Shown here in pieces: positions 1 to 4,809 of a DNA stretch of 8,529 nt. The translations under genes were made by a program, and so were the position numbers. Origin of the DNA: an uncultured Oscillibacter sp. (GTDB taxonomy: Bacteria; Bacillota; Clostridia; Oscillospirales; Oscillospiraceae). The stretch lies in the NCBI GenBank assembly GCA_947245315.1, contig CAMXNV010000090.1, positions 1 to 8,529 on the forward strand. The letters are read 5' to 3'. Position 1 is the stretch's first letter; the number at the start of each line of letters is the position of its first letter. The notes under the pieces were generated by a model. It did not search any database. It had not been told where the DNA came from and saw nothing but the letters and a program-made list of their open reading frames with translations.

Positions 1-69
1 GCTGTTCCCTTTTCCCTCTTTGACTTCTTTTAACTCTCCTTTTGGACACTCCCCGCCCCACATTTCCCC

Positions 70-98
70 TTGCCTTTTCCCTGAAAAGCTGGTATACT
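70..98 (+). promoter_or_regulatory. Putative sigma-A promoter with extended -10 for the PIN/NYN gene
   Basis: TTGCCT at 70-75 matches the TTGACA -35 box at 4 of 6 positions. It is followed by a 17-nt spacer and TATACT at 93-98 (5 of 6 to TATAAT). TGG directly before the -10 gives an extended -10. Transcription would start near 105, leaving a leader of about 60 nt before the ATG at 166. The stretch before it (1-69) is pyrimidine-rich and holds no gene I can see. Confidence 0.6.
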
Positions 99-165
99 AC
101 CCCCTTGTAACCTCACGCGCCCATTCCCCCGGGAATTACGATACAATACGACAAAGGAACGAACT

Positions 166-765
166 ATGAAAACAATTTTTCTCGTGGACGGAGACAACAA
201 CATCGGCACCGGGCTCACCGGAATCGACATGCTCTCGGAGCAGGACACCGTCCTCATCTTCTACCAAAAGGAAAAGGGCCTGGCCCTGAGCAAGCTCCAG
301 AAGCTCTGCGCCGGAACCGCGGCGGACGTGCAGTATATCGAGAGCGTCCGGGGCGGCAAGAACTCCATCGACTTCCAGATCATCACCGAGCTGGGCGTCC
401 TGGTCGGCAAGCGGGAGGCGGACTATGCCTATGTCATCAGCCAGGACAAGGGCTACGCCGCCTCCATCGACGCCCTCCAGTCCCGCTACGCCAACGCCTT
501 CCAAGAGGTGGCCCTCCGGCCCTCCATCGAGAGCTGCCTCCACCTGCCCTTCATCCTCCGGGCGGCGGACCGCCAGGAGCTCTGCAACGCCCTGGTAAAA
601 GAGTACGGCTCTTCCCAGGGCTGCGCCCTCTATAACCACCTCAAACGCGTCTTTCAAGCCCCGGAACCCGAGCCGGAAAAGCTGGTGAAGGTCACCCGTC
701 CCCGCCGGGGCGGAGGCGGGCGGCGAAAAAAAGCTCCCGCCCAGGAGCCCGCAGACCCGGCCTGA
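166..765 (+). CDS. PIN/NYN-like domain protein, putative ribonuclease
   Basis: This 199-residue soluble protein has no signal peptide or membrane segment. The N-terminus runs a hydrophobic strand into an acidic cluster (ILVDGDNN-like, D8, D10, N11, N12). A second conserved patch KNSIDF (D69) and a third SQDKGY patch (S92, D94) follow. This acidic spacing is what PIN/NYN-fold metal-dependent nucleases use to hold a divalent ion, so RNA cleavage is the likely activity, but neither substrate nor activity can be read from the sequence. Residues about 168-199 form a proline-, glycine- and arginine/lysine-rich tail (RPRRGGGGRRKK) that could bind RNA. The ATG at 166 is set by AAAGGA at 153-158, 7 nt upstream. 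The gene is monocistronic: it has its own promoter, and a terminator follows about 235 nt downstream. It could instead be a catalytically inactive PIN-like protein. Confidence 0.75.
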   Translation: MKTIFLVDGDNNIGTGLTGIDMLSEQDTVLIFYQKEKGLALSKLQKLCAGTAADVQYIESVRGGKNSIDFQIITELGVLVGKREADYAYVISQDKGYAASIDALQSRYANAFQEVALRPSIESCLHLPFILRAADRQELCNALVKEYGSSQGCALYNHLKRVFQAPEPEPEKLVKVTRPRRGGGGRRKKAPAQEPADPA

Positions 766-829
766 GGGGCCCGGCCTCCCTCCGGGGCGGGCTCTGTCCT
801 CTCCCGCTCCTCCGGGGCCGCAATGGTTC

Positions 830-922
830 CAGGAAATGGCCCGGTCTGGGGACCAGGCCCCACACTTCTTCTATCGATAGAACCTCCTTTGGGGGTCTGG
901 TCCCCTGACCAAACCGTTTCCC
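830..922. repeat. Long nested imperfect palindrome in the PIN-kinase intergenic region
   Basis: Arms 843-862 and 891-910 match as inverted repeats at 17 of 20 positions. They enclose a perfect 14-bp palindrome, TTCTATCGATAGAA, at 869-882. Outside the arms the symmetry continues to about 831 and 922, and every mismatch there is a transition, which keeps G-U pairing possible on one strand or the other. It lies in the 3' region of the PIN gene transcript, about 80 bp before its terminator. It has no T-run, so it is not itself a terminator. It could be a decayed palindromic mobile element or an RNA structure. Confidence 0.6.
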
Positions 923-967
923 GAGAGCCCGTCGCTCCCGAAAAACCGGAGGAGTCAGGCCCTCCTG

Positions 968-990
968 CAATCAATCCGCTAATAGGACAC
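968..990. repeat. Dispersed 23-bp repeat, copy 1
   Basis: Positions 968-990 match 4550-4572 at 20 of 23 positions; the core is GCTAATnGGACAC. The second copy begins exactly at the right end of the 80-bp MITE-like element. Weaker similarity (9 of 12) continues upstream into that element's terminal repeat, so this may be the remnant edge of an older copy. Confidence 0.5.
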
Positions 991-999
991 CCCCCAAAA

Positions 1000-1026
1000 C
1001 GCCGCCCTCCCCGGGCGGCGCTTTTT
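1000..1026 (+). terminator. Rho-independent terminator after the PIN/NYN gene
   Basis: CGCCGCCC (1000-1007) pairs perfectly with GGGCGGCG (1013-1020) around a 5-nt loop, followed by C and five T (1021-1026). It ends the transcript of the PIN/NYN gene and insulates the kinase-like gene promoter that starts about 20 bp later. Confidence 0.85.
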
Positions 1027-1047
1027 GTCCTCCGCCCTCTGGGCCGG

Positions 1048-1074
1048 TTCGACTTTTTTCGACAAAATGCGACA
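1048..1074. promoter_or_regulatory. Triplet of Spo0A-box-like sites at 10-bp spacing
   Basis: The Spo0A box is TTCGACA in this orientation (TGTCGAA on the other strand). TTCGACT at 1048-1054 matches 6 of 7, TTCGACA at 1058-1064 matches 7 of 7, and TGCGACA at 1068-1074 matches 6 of 7. Their starts are exactly 10 bp apart, so all face the same side of the helix, as tandem Spo0A dimers require. They sit immediately upstream of the putative -35 at 1081, a position suited to activation. Spo0A binding itself is inferred. Confidence 0.55.
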
Positions 1075-1080
1075 AATTCC

Positions 1081-1109
1081 TTGTGTTTCCCTCGGTTTTT
1101 TGTTATGCT
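1081..1109 (+). promoter_or_regulatory. Putative promoter of the kinase-like gene, weak -35 with extended -10
   Basis: TTGTGT (1081-1086), a 17-nt spacer and TATGCT (1104-1109) preceded by TGT give an extended -10. The poor -35 (3 of 6) fits a promoter that needs an activator, and the Spo0A-like sites lie directly upstream. Confidence 0.5.
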
Positions 1110-1115
1110 GTTTCC

Positions 1116-1239
1116 GGAGGAGGCAGTCTTTTCCTCGGCTTAGACCCCTCCTTGCCGCAAATGCTATAGCCGGCACCGTAAGCCAGACGCTTCCAGAGGG
1201 CAACCCTCTCCGGGAGTTTCGCCGGAAAGGAGACACCTC
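1116..1239 (+). other. Structured 5' leader of the kinase-like gene
   Basis: About 120 nt separate the expected transcription start from the ATG. The leader contains a tight AGAGGG-CAA-CCCTCT hairpin (1195-1209), and CCGGAG near its 5' end is complementary to CTCCGG just after that hairpin. It could therefore fold as one closed multibranch domain. I could not match it to a known riboswitch class. The ribosome binding site GGAAAGGAG at 1224-1232 lies outside the closing pairing. Confidence 0.3.
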
Positions 1240-2031
1240 ATGGATATGGACCTCTCTTTGCTGCCCCAGGCCGCTTCTCAGCTCCGGGGCGCCCTGAGCA
1301 ACCTCTACTTCGCCGCTGCCCGGCTGGCCCCCGCCGGGGACCGGGAGCGGAACCCGGACCTGGACGCCCGGGCCGCCCTGGTGGACCAGAGCTATTACCG
1401 GCTGCTCCGGCTGGTGAACAACCTCTCCGCCACCCGCTACATGAGTGAGGAGCCCCTGCCCCTCCGGGACCGGGACATCGTGGAGTTCCTGACGGAGCTC
1501 TTCGCCCGGGCCGCCTCCCTGGCCCCCCTCCGGGGCCTGGAGACCCGCCTGATCTGCGCGGCGGACCGGCACATCTGCGCCTTCTGCCCCGACGCCCTGG
1601 AGCTGCTCCTGTACCAGCTCCTCTCCAACGCCTTCAAGTACACGCCCTCCGGCGGGCTGATTACCATCGAGCTCCGGCTGGTGGGGAAGCGGGTCCTCCT
1701 CTCCGTGGAGGACACCGGCGAGGGCATCCCCCCCGAGCGGCTGGAGGCCCTCTTCGACAGCTACCACCAGGCGGAGAACCCCGCCCCGCCCTCCCAGGGC
1801 CTGGGCCTGGGCCTGGCCCTCTGCCGGGGCATCGCCCAGGGGCACGGGGGCATCCTCACGGCGGAGTCTCACCCGGGAAAGGGGAGCCGCTTCACCTTCT
1901 CCATGCCGGACCGGCTCAGCGGGTCCAATTTGTCCGACCTGCCCTTCGACTACAGCGGCGGCTTCAACCGCACCCTGATGGCCCTGTCGGACGCCATGCC
2001 CCCCGAGGCCTTCCATATCCGGGCTCGGTGA
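1240..2031 (+). CDS. Soluble histidine-kinase-like ATPase without phospho-acceptor His
   Basis: This 263-residue protein has no membrane segment and no sensor domain. Residues about 8-68 form a helical pair in the place of a DHp dimerisation domain. Where a kinase would read SHELRTPL, this protein reads ASQLRGAL (12-19), so the phospho-acceptor histidine is a serine (S13). The HATPase_c domain is intact: N-box LLSNAFKYTP (N130), G1 box DTGEGI (158-163) and G2 box GLGLGL (187-192). ATP binding is therefore likely, but classical autophosphorylation is not. About 40 residues follow the ATPase domain. The start is fixed by GGAAAGGAG 7 nt before the ATG. No response regulator is adjacent. The Spo0A-like sites upstream hint at a role around sporulation entry, for example as an anti-kinase, a dimerisation partner or an ATP-binding regulator. 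All of these roles are inference. Confidence 0.8.
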   Translation: MDMDLSLLPQAASQLRGALSNLYFAAARLAPAGDRERNPDLDARAALVDQSYYRLLRLVNNLSATRYMSEEPLPLRDRDIVEFLTELFARAASLAPLRGLETRLICAADRHICAFCPDALELLLYQLLSNAFKYTPSGGLITIELRLVGKRVLLSVEDTGEGIPPERLEALFDSYHQAENPAPPSQGLGLGLALCRGIAQGHGGILTAESHPGKGSRFTFSMPDRLSGSNLSDLPFDYSGGFNRTLMALSDAMPPEAFHIRAR

Positions 2032-2049
2032 GGGGCGGTTCCCGGTATA

Positions 2050-2154
2050 CGAAAAAGCATTTTCGCCAAGCTGCTTACGGTTTCAGATCTTTTTCAAAGT
2101 TCTGAAACCGAATGATTAAAATGGCGCAGAAAACCCCTCCTGGGTTTCCCGCGC
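2050..2154. repeat. Three consecutive inverted repeats after the kinase-like gene
   Basis: CGAAAA/TTTTCG pairs at 2050-2065. A perfect 10-bp pair CGGTTTCAGA (2078-2087) and TCTGAAACCG (2101-2110) has a 13-nt loop. A 13-bp pair with two mismatches spans 2124-2136 and 2142-2154. None is followed by a T-run on either strand, so these are not standard terminators. They fill most of the 211-bp convergent gap (2032-2242), which holds no gene I can see. Confidence 0.55.
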
Positions 2155-2203
2155 ACACCCTTCCTTCCCGTTGAATCGGTTTTCCTCGCTTTTCAGCAGA
2201 CTG

Positions 2204-2233
2204 AAGCGGAGGGCCAGACGACCCTCCGCTTTT
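2204..2233 (+). terminator. Terminator hairpin between the convergent kinase-like gene and spoIIR
   Basis: AAGCGGAGGG (2204-2213) pairs perfectly with CCCTCCGCTT (2222-2231) around an 8-nt loop and is followed by a T-rich tract on the plus strand. It lies 9 bp past the spoIIR stop codon, so it may also mark the 3' end of the minus-strand transcript. The T-tract is much weaker in that direction. Confidence 0.65.
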
Positions 2234-2242
2234 CCATTTCTC

Positions 2243-2881
2243 TCAATCCTCAAGCCGGGCCCTCACCTCTCCCCAGAACTCCACCAGCTTGCTCTTGAGC
2301 ACATAGCCCTGATTCTCCTCGGTAATCAGCCCCACCTGCTCCCGGGAGAGCCCCGCCGCCAGGGCCGCCGCCGGGACCTCCTCCGCCGCGGCCGCGCACA
2401 GCGGCGGGAACACGACGCACCACCAGTTCCGCCCCGCCCCCGCGCCGATGACCAGCCGCAGGGCCAGGTACTTCCCCGCCGGGAGGGTGAAGCCCTCGTA
2501 CTCCCGGGTGGGGAAGGACGTGTCCTCCAGGCGGGCCTCCACCCGGTAGTCATAACCGGCGGCCCGGATTTCCTCTCCGGCCACCCGCTCCAGCTCCAGC
2601 AGGCGGCCCCGGAGCAATGCCTCCGCCTCCCGGCGGTCCGCCGAGCCCTCTAAAAGCGGCTCCACGTAGGCCAGCACCCGGTCCCGGACCCGGAGCTTCA
2701 GGGCCTGGTCCTCCTCCGAGTCGGAGTTGGCCAGCACGTGCAGCCGGACCACCCGGTCCGACAGCTCCTGTTCCGTCTGCAAGGCCATGGCCCCGGAGGC
2801 CAGGAACACCGCCAGGCCCAGCAGCAGCGCAATCTCCGCCCATTTCAGCGTGTTCGGTTTTTCGGCAGCTCGTGTATTCAT
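2243..2881 (-). CDS. spoIIR: Stage II sporulation protein R
   Basis: SpoIIR is the forespore-made signal that crosses into the intermembrane space and triggers SpoIIGA to process pro-sigma-E in the mother cell. The predicted protein is 212 residues, close to the family's usual size. One membrane segment lies at about 14-33, consistent with membrane export. The family hallmarks are present: RLHVLANSD (46-54) followed by EEDQALKLRVRD, and NWWCVVFPPLC (152-162). The start chosen is the ATG at 2881, because GGAAAGGA lies 11 nt upstream; an in-frame ATG 20 codons further up would start within the hairpin arm and lacks a good site. The ribosome binding site sits inside an 18-bp hairpin stem. The gene follows the DUF1576 gene by 63 bp on the same strand. 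SpoIIR is normally made under sigma-F, but I could not find a convincing sigma-F promoter here. Confidence 0.93.
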   Translation of the reverse strand: MNTRAAEKPNTLKWAEIALLLGLAVFLASGAMALQTEQELSDRVVRLHVLANSDSEEDQALKLRVRDRVLAYVEPLLEGSADRREAEALLRGRLLELERVAGEEIRAAGYDYRVEARLEDTSFPTREYEGFTLPAGKYLALRLVIGAGAGRNWWCVVFPPLCAAAAEEVPAAALAAGLSREQVGLITEENQGYVLKSKLVEFWGEVRARLED

Positions 2882-2936
2882 AGAGCAGTCCATCCTTTCC
2901 CGGCCCTGGGCCTTTGGTGAAAGGATGGACTGCTCT
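2882..2936 (-). promoter_or_regulatory. 18-bp perfect hairpin sequestering the spoIIR ribosome binding site
   Basis: Arm 2919-2936 and arm 2882-2899 are exact reverse complements (18 of 18) around a 19-nt loop. In the minus-strand mRNA the 3' arm contains the GGAAAGGA ribosome binding site and ends at the base before the ATG. Any transcript reading through from the DUF1576 gene would fold this stem and hide the site. It has no T-run, so it is not a terminator. Confidence 0.75.
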
Positions 2937-2944
2937 GTCAAATT

Positions 2945-4342
2945 CTATTCCGGTCCCAGGAAATTTTTTCTTGCCCAGGCCTCTAAGGCCTCGTTCTCCG
3001 GGGGCTCCTCCGGGGATATCTCCCCCTTTTTCAGGGCGGAGGGATCGATGGGGTCGCTCTCCTCAAAGAGGTCGTAGTAGTCCTCGTTCTGGAGGGTGGG
3101 GCGGCGGTGCCGGGCGATGGCCGTGATGGTGGGATAGAGGACGATGGCAATCAGGCCCCCGGAGAAGCCGTTGTTGTACAGGTTCAGCCCCGCCACCGGG
3201 CCCCCGGTCTGAAGGACCAGGGAGGCGTGGATGAACCCGGCCAGGACGCCGTAGGGCCAGCCGAAGTGCCCGGCGATGGGGGCCAGGCAGGTGCCGAAGA
3301 GGCCCGCCAGCTGGAGGGAGGGATAGTCCGGCGTGTGGTGCATCCCATAGGCCCCAATGTACACCCCCAGCATCACGGGGATGATGTTCCGGGCGTGCTT
3401 GCCGAAGGCGGAGAAGCCCATGATGGTGAAGATGCCCCCGATGGTGGGCCCGTTCAGGTCTCCCCCCACCAGGAGGACGTAGGCCATGCCCAGGAGGCCG
3501 TTGACGCCGATGTTCACCATGACGGGGCCGTAGCCGAACATCCGCAGGTAGTCGCTGGGGGCCCGGCCCGTGGTGGACAGGAGACGCCGGTAGCCCGCCC
3601 AGACGGACCAGGGGGGAATGTTGGTGGCGAAGAAGCCCAGGAGGATCAGCGACACGCACAGGAGCCCCAGGACGGCGATGAAGCCCTGGTTATGGCCCGT
3701 GGCCCAGTAGAGGACGGAGTCCGGGCTGTCCCCAAAGGCCGTGAGCACGGGCACCACCATCATGGCGAACAGGCCGCAGGCGAAGCCCATGTTGTAGAGG
3801 TTCATGCCGTTCTGGACTTTGTAGGTGTAGGAGGACAGGGAGGGCAGGATGAAGCCGATGGTCACGCCGGTGGCCACCCCCAGGGGGATGCTGGCGTGGA
3901 TGCTGCCCAGGGACATGTAGCTCACCAGGGGGGCCAGGGAGGTGGCCAGCAGGGCCACGGAGGCGTGCTTGGAGAAGGGCTCCCGCTGGTACTTGGCGTA
4001 GAGCCAGGTGCCCAGGATGATGGGCCAGATGTTGATGAAGTTCTTGCCGAAGAGGGAGAAGCCCGCCATCAGGCCCATCTCCACGATGGTGAAGCCGTTG
4101 AAGGGGTCCTTGGAGATTTTGATGATGCAGATGGAGATCATGGTCACCAGCCCCGCGTTGACCAGGGCGGCGCCGGGGCCGCCGATGGACACGTAGTCCG
4201 TAATCAGCAGGTCCTGCATGGTGACGATGTGCCAGAGGCCCTCCAGGATGTCCAGGGGCGCCTCCAGGCACAGGCCCAGGAGCATCAGCCCGGCGGAAAA
4301 AACCAGGGTGGCCGGAAACAGGTTTTGATAGCGGTTCTTCAC
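2945..4342 (-). CDS. DUF1576-family polytopic membrane protein, putative transporter
   Basis: This 465-residue integral membrane protein has many hydrophobic segments and a charged, acidic cytosolic tail (about 410-465). It is an internal duplication. Residues about 57-200 and 272-408 align, sharing VNxG (61-64 / 276-279), FSLFGK / FSAFGK (95-100 / 310-315) followed by NIWPIILG / NIIPVMLG, and GMNLYNMGF / GLNLYNNGF (179-187 / 385-393). Two homologous halves with conserved Asn/Gly re-entrant-like motifs are typical of secondary transporters, but the substrate is unknown. I recognise it as DUF1576 from these motifs. The start is GTG at 4342, chosen because a perfect AAAGGAGG lies 7 nt upstream; the longer ATG-initiated frame would run back through a terminator-like hairpin and the MITE-like repeat. 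It may be cotranscribed with spoIIR. Confidence 0.72.
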   Translation of the reverse strand: MKNRYQNLFPATLVFSAGLMLLGLCLEAPLDILEGLWHIVTMQDLLITDYVSIGGPGAALVNAGLVTMISICIIKISKDPFNGFTIVEMGLMAGFSLFGKNFINIWPIILGTWLYAKYQREPFSKHASVALLATSLAPLVSYMSLGSIHASIPLGVATGVTIGFILPSLSSYTYKVQNGMNLYNMGFACGLFAMMVVPVLTAFGDSPDSVLYWATGHNQGFIAVLGLLCVSLILLGFFATNIPPWSVWAGYRRLLSTTGRAPSDYLRMFGYGPVMVNIGVNGLLGMAYVLLVGGDLNGPTIGGIFTIMGFSAFGKHARNIIPVMLGVYIGAYGMHHTPDYPSLQLAGLFGTCLAPIAGHFGWPYGVLAGFIHASLVLQTGGPVAGLNLYNNGFSGGLIAIVLYPTITAIARHRRPTLQNEDYYDLFEESDPIDPSALKKGEISPEEPPENEALEAWARKNFLGPE

Positions 4343-4355
4343 GGCGGGGCCTCCT

Positions 4356-4410
4356 TTGCTGGGCGCGGTTTTCTTTAGTATAGCAAAAAAGCGCCTTGGG
4401 CGCAAGGCGC
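4356..4410 (-). promoter_or_regulatory. Hairpin with T-tract and putative promoter upstream of the DUF1576 gene
   Basis: GCGCCTTG (4391-4398) pairs with CAAGGCGC (4403-4410) around a 4-nt loop. On the minus strand it is followed by six T (4390-4385), a textbook terminator shape. Immediately after it, TATACT on the minus strand could be a -10, with TTGCGC at a 17-nt spacing inside the hairpin as a weak -35. No minus-strand gene lies upstream to be terminated. It is therefore either a roadblock for antisense transcription, a leader attenuator, or incidental to the promoter. Confidence 0.5.
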
Positions 4411-4471
4411 TTTTCTCTGGCAGAAGTGGCCTATTGTGCATTTTATGATGCTTGGTGGTTCCCCGGCATGG

Positions 4472-4551
4472 TGTAGGGGCGATTCCCAATCGCCCGGTTT
4501 TTGGGAAGCCCGGCATTTGAAGAGGACGGGCGGCTGATAGCCGCCCCTACA
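4472..4551. mobile_element. 80-bp MITE-like palindromic element
   Basis: The outer ends are inverted repeats, TGTAGGGGCG (4472-4481) and CGCCCCTACA (4542-4551). Each end is also a hairpin of its own: GGGCGATT/AATCGCCC on the left and GGGCGGCT/AGCCGCCC on the right. It encodes nothing. Short elements with these GTAGGGGCG ends are, to my knowledge, scattered in gut Clostridia genomes. No clear target duplication flanks it here. The adjacent bases on the right (4550-4572) recur at 968-990. Confidence 0.6.
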
Positions 4552-4572
4552 ATAAATCTGCTAATCGGACAC
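4550..4572. repeat. Dispersed 23-bp repeat, copy 2
   Basis: Twenty of 23 bases match 968-990, sharing GCTAAT and GGACAC. It abuts the right end of the MITE-like element, so the mobile unit may be longer than the 80-bp palindrome. Confidence 0.5.
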
Positions 4573-4666
4573 AACCTTCCCCGATACAGCCCGGGCCCGG
4601 TTTTGTGAATTCTTCCCAATTTTTCCGAAGAAAATAGGGCGGTTCGTGGAACTTCCCAACAGGCGC

Positions 4667-4695
4667 TTGACAAGGTCAACCTTTCCGTGTATCTT
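4667..4695 (+). promoter_or_regulatory. Strong sigma-A promoter of the deaminase-permease operon
   Basis: A perfect TTGACA (4667-4672), a 17-nt spacer and TATCTT (4690-4695, 4 of 6) predict a start near 4702. That is about a dozen bases before the riboswitch P1 stem, the usual arrangement for a transcription-terminating riboswitch. Confidence 0.75.
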
Positions 4696-4711
4696 GTAAA
4701 GCGTACATACC

Positions 4712-4776
4712 GGCTTGTATAAGTTCATGATTGGATGAGCGTTTCTACCAACTGCCGTAACAGTTGACTACAAGTT
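4712..4776 (+). ncRNA. Purine riboswitch aptamer, guanine-family pocket
   Basis: The three-way junction fits the purine aptamer throughout. P1 is CUUGUA (4714-4719) with UACAAG (4769-4774). J1/2 is UAA (4720-4722). P2 is 4723-4728 with 4735-4740 and loop GAUUGG. J2/3 is GUUUCUAC (4741-4748). P3 is 4749-4754 with 4761-4766 and loop CCGUAA. J3/1 is A4767-C4768. By alignment to the B. subtilis xpt aptamer, the ligand-contacting bases are U22, U47, U51 and C74, all present; C74 (C4768) is the guanine-type base, where adenine riboswitches have U. The GG of L2 can pair with the CC of L3 as in the known loop kiss, although both loops are 6 nt rather than the usual 7. The actual ligand (guanine, hypoxanthine, xanthine or 8-oxoguanine) cannot be read from sequence. 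Confidence 0.93.
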
Positions 4777-4809
4777 TTTGGGCTTTGCCCTGAAACTTGT
4801 GGTCTTTTT
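4766..4809 (+). terminator. Riboswitch expression-platform terminator, predicted ligand-ON
   Basis: The outer stem pairs 4766-4777 with 4793-4804 (12 bp including one U-G). An inner GGG/CCC stem has loop CUUUG, and five T follow at 4805-4809. The 5' arm consists of the last P3 base, J3/1 (A4767, C4768) and the whole P1' strand. Aptamer and terminator therefore cannot coexist: ligand binding should hold P1 and block termination. This is the layout of the pbuE adenine ON switch, not of the usual guanine OFF switches. Confidence 0.85.

Noticed and set aside
147..154. TACGACA near the PIN/NYN gene start as a Spo0A box
   Set aside because: It is a single imperfect match overlapping the ribosome binding site, without the tandem phasing seen at 1048-1074.
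726..732. A7 run at the end of the PIN/NYN gene as a possible programmed -1 frameshift site
   Set aside because: The run encodes lysines in a basic tail, the in-frame stop follows normally, and the extended frame would have no recognisable domain.
1180..1190. AAGCCAGACGC resembling the start of a cobalamin riboswitch B12 box
   Set aside because: The rest of the box (ACCTGCC) and all upstream cobalamin aptamer elements are missing.
1149..1194. GCAAA, GCTATAG and AGCCAG fragments reminiscent of a c-di-GMP-I aptamer
   Set aside because: The first half of that aptamer (GGCAAAC with a GAAA-capped stem) cannot be found and the spacing is wrong.
979..2016. Long minus-strand open frame of 345 codons over the kinase-like gene
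   Set aside because: It is antisense to a gene with clear HATPase motifs. Its composition is Gly/Val/Glu/Gln-rich, typical of a reverse-frame shadow in GC-rich DNA, and it has no ribosome binding site or recognisable domain.
2913..2941. TTGACA on the minus strand before spoIIR as a promoter
   Set aside because: No acceptable -10 lies at 16-18 nt; the sequence there falls in the hairpin loop and reads ACCAAA. A sigma-F pattern was also not found.
3107..4378. Plus-strand open frame of 423 codons opposite the DUF1576 gene
   Set aside because: Low-complexity Gly/Asp/His/Gln-rich translation with no hydrophobic core. It mirrors a membrane-protein gene and is a shadow.
4343..4516. Upstream ATG-initiated extension of the DUF1576 protein
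   Set aside because: The extra 58 residues cross a terminator-like hairpin and part of the MITE-like element. The GTG at 4342 has a perfect ribosome binding site and is followed directly by the first membrane segment.
4443..4679. 78-codon minus-strand frame across the MITE-like element
   Set aside because: It is made mostly of the palindromic repeat and intergenic sequence and has no credible ribosome binding site or homologous domain.
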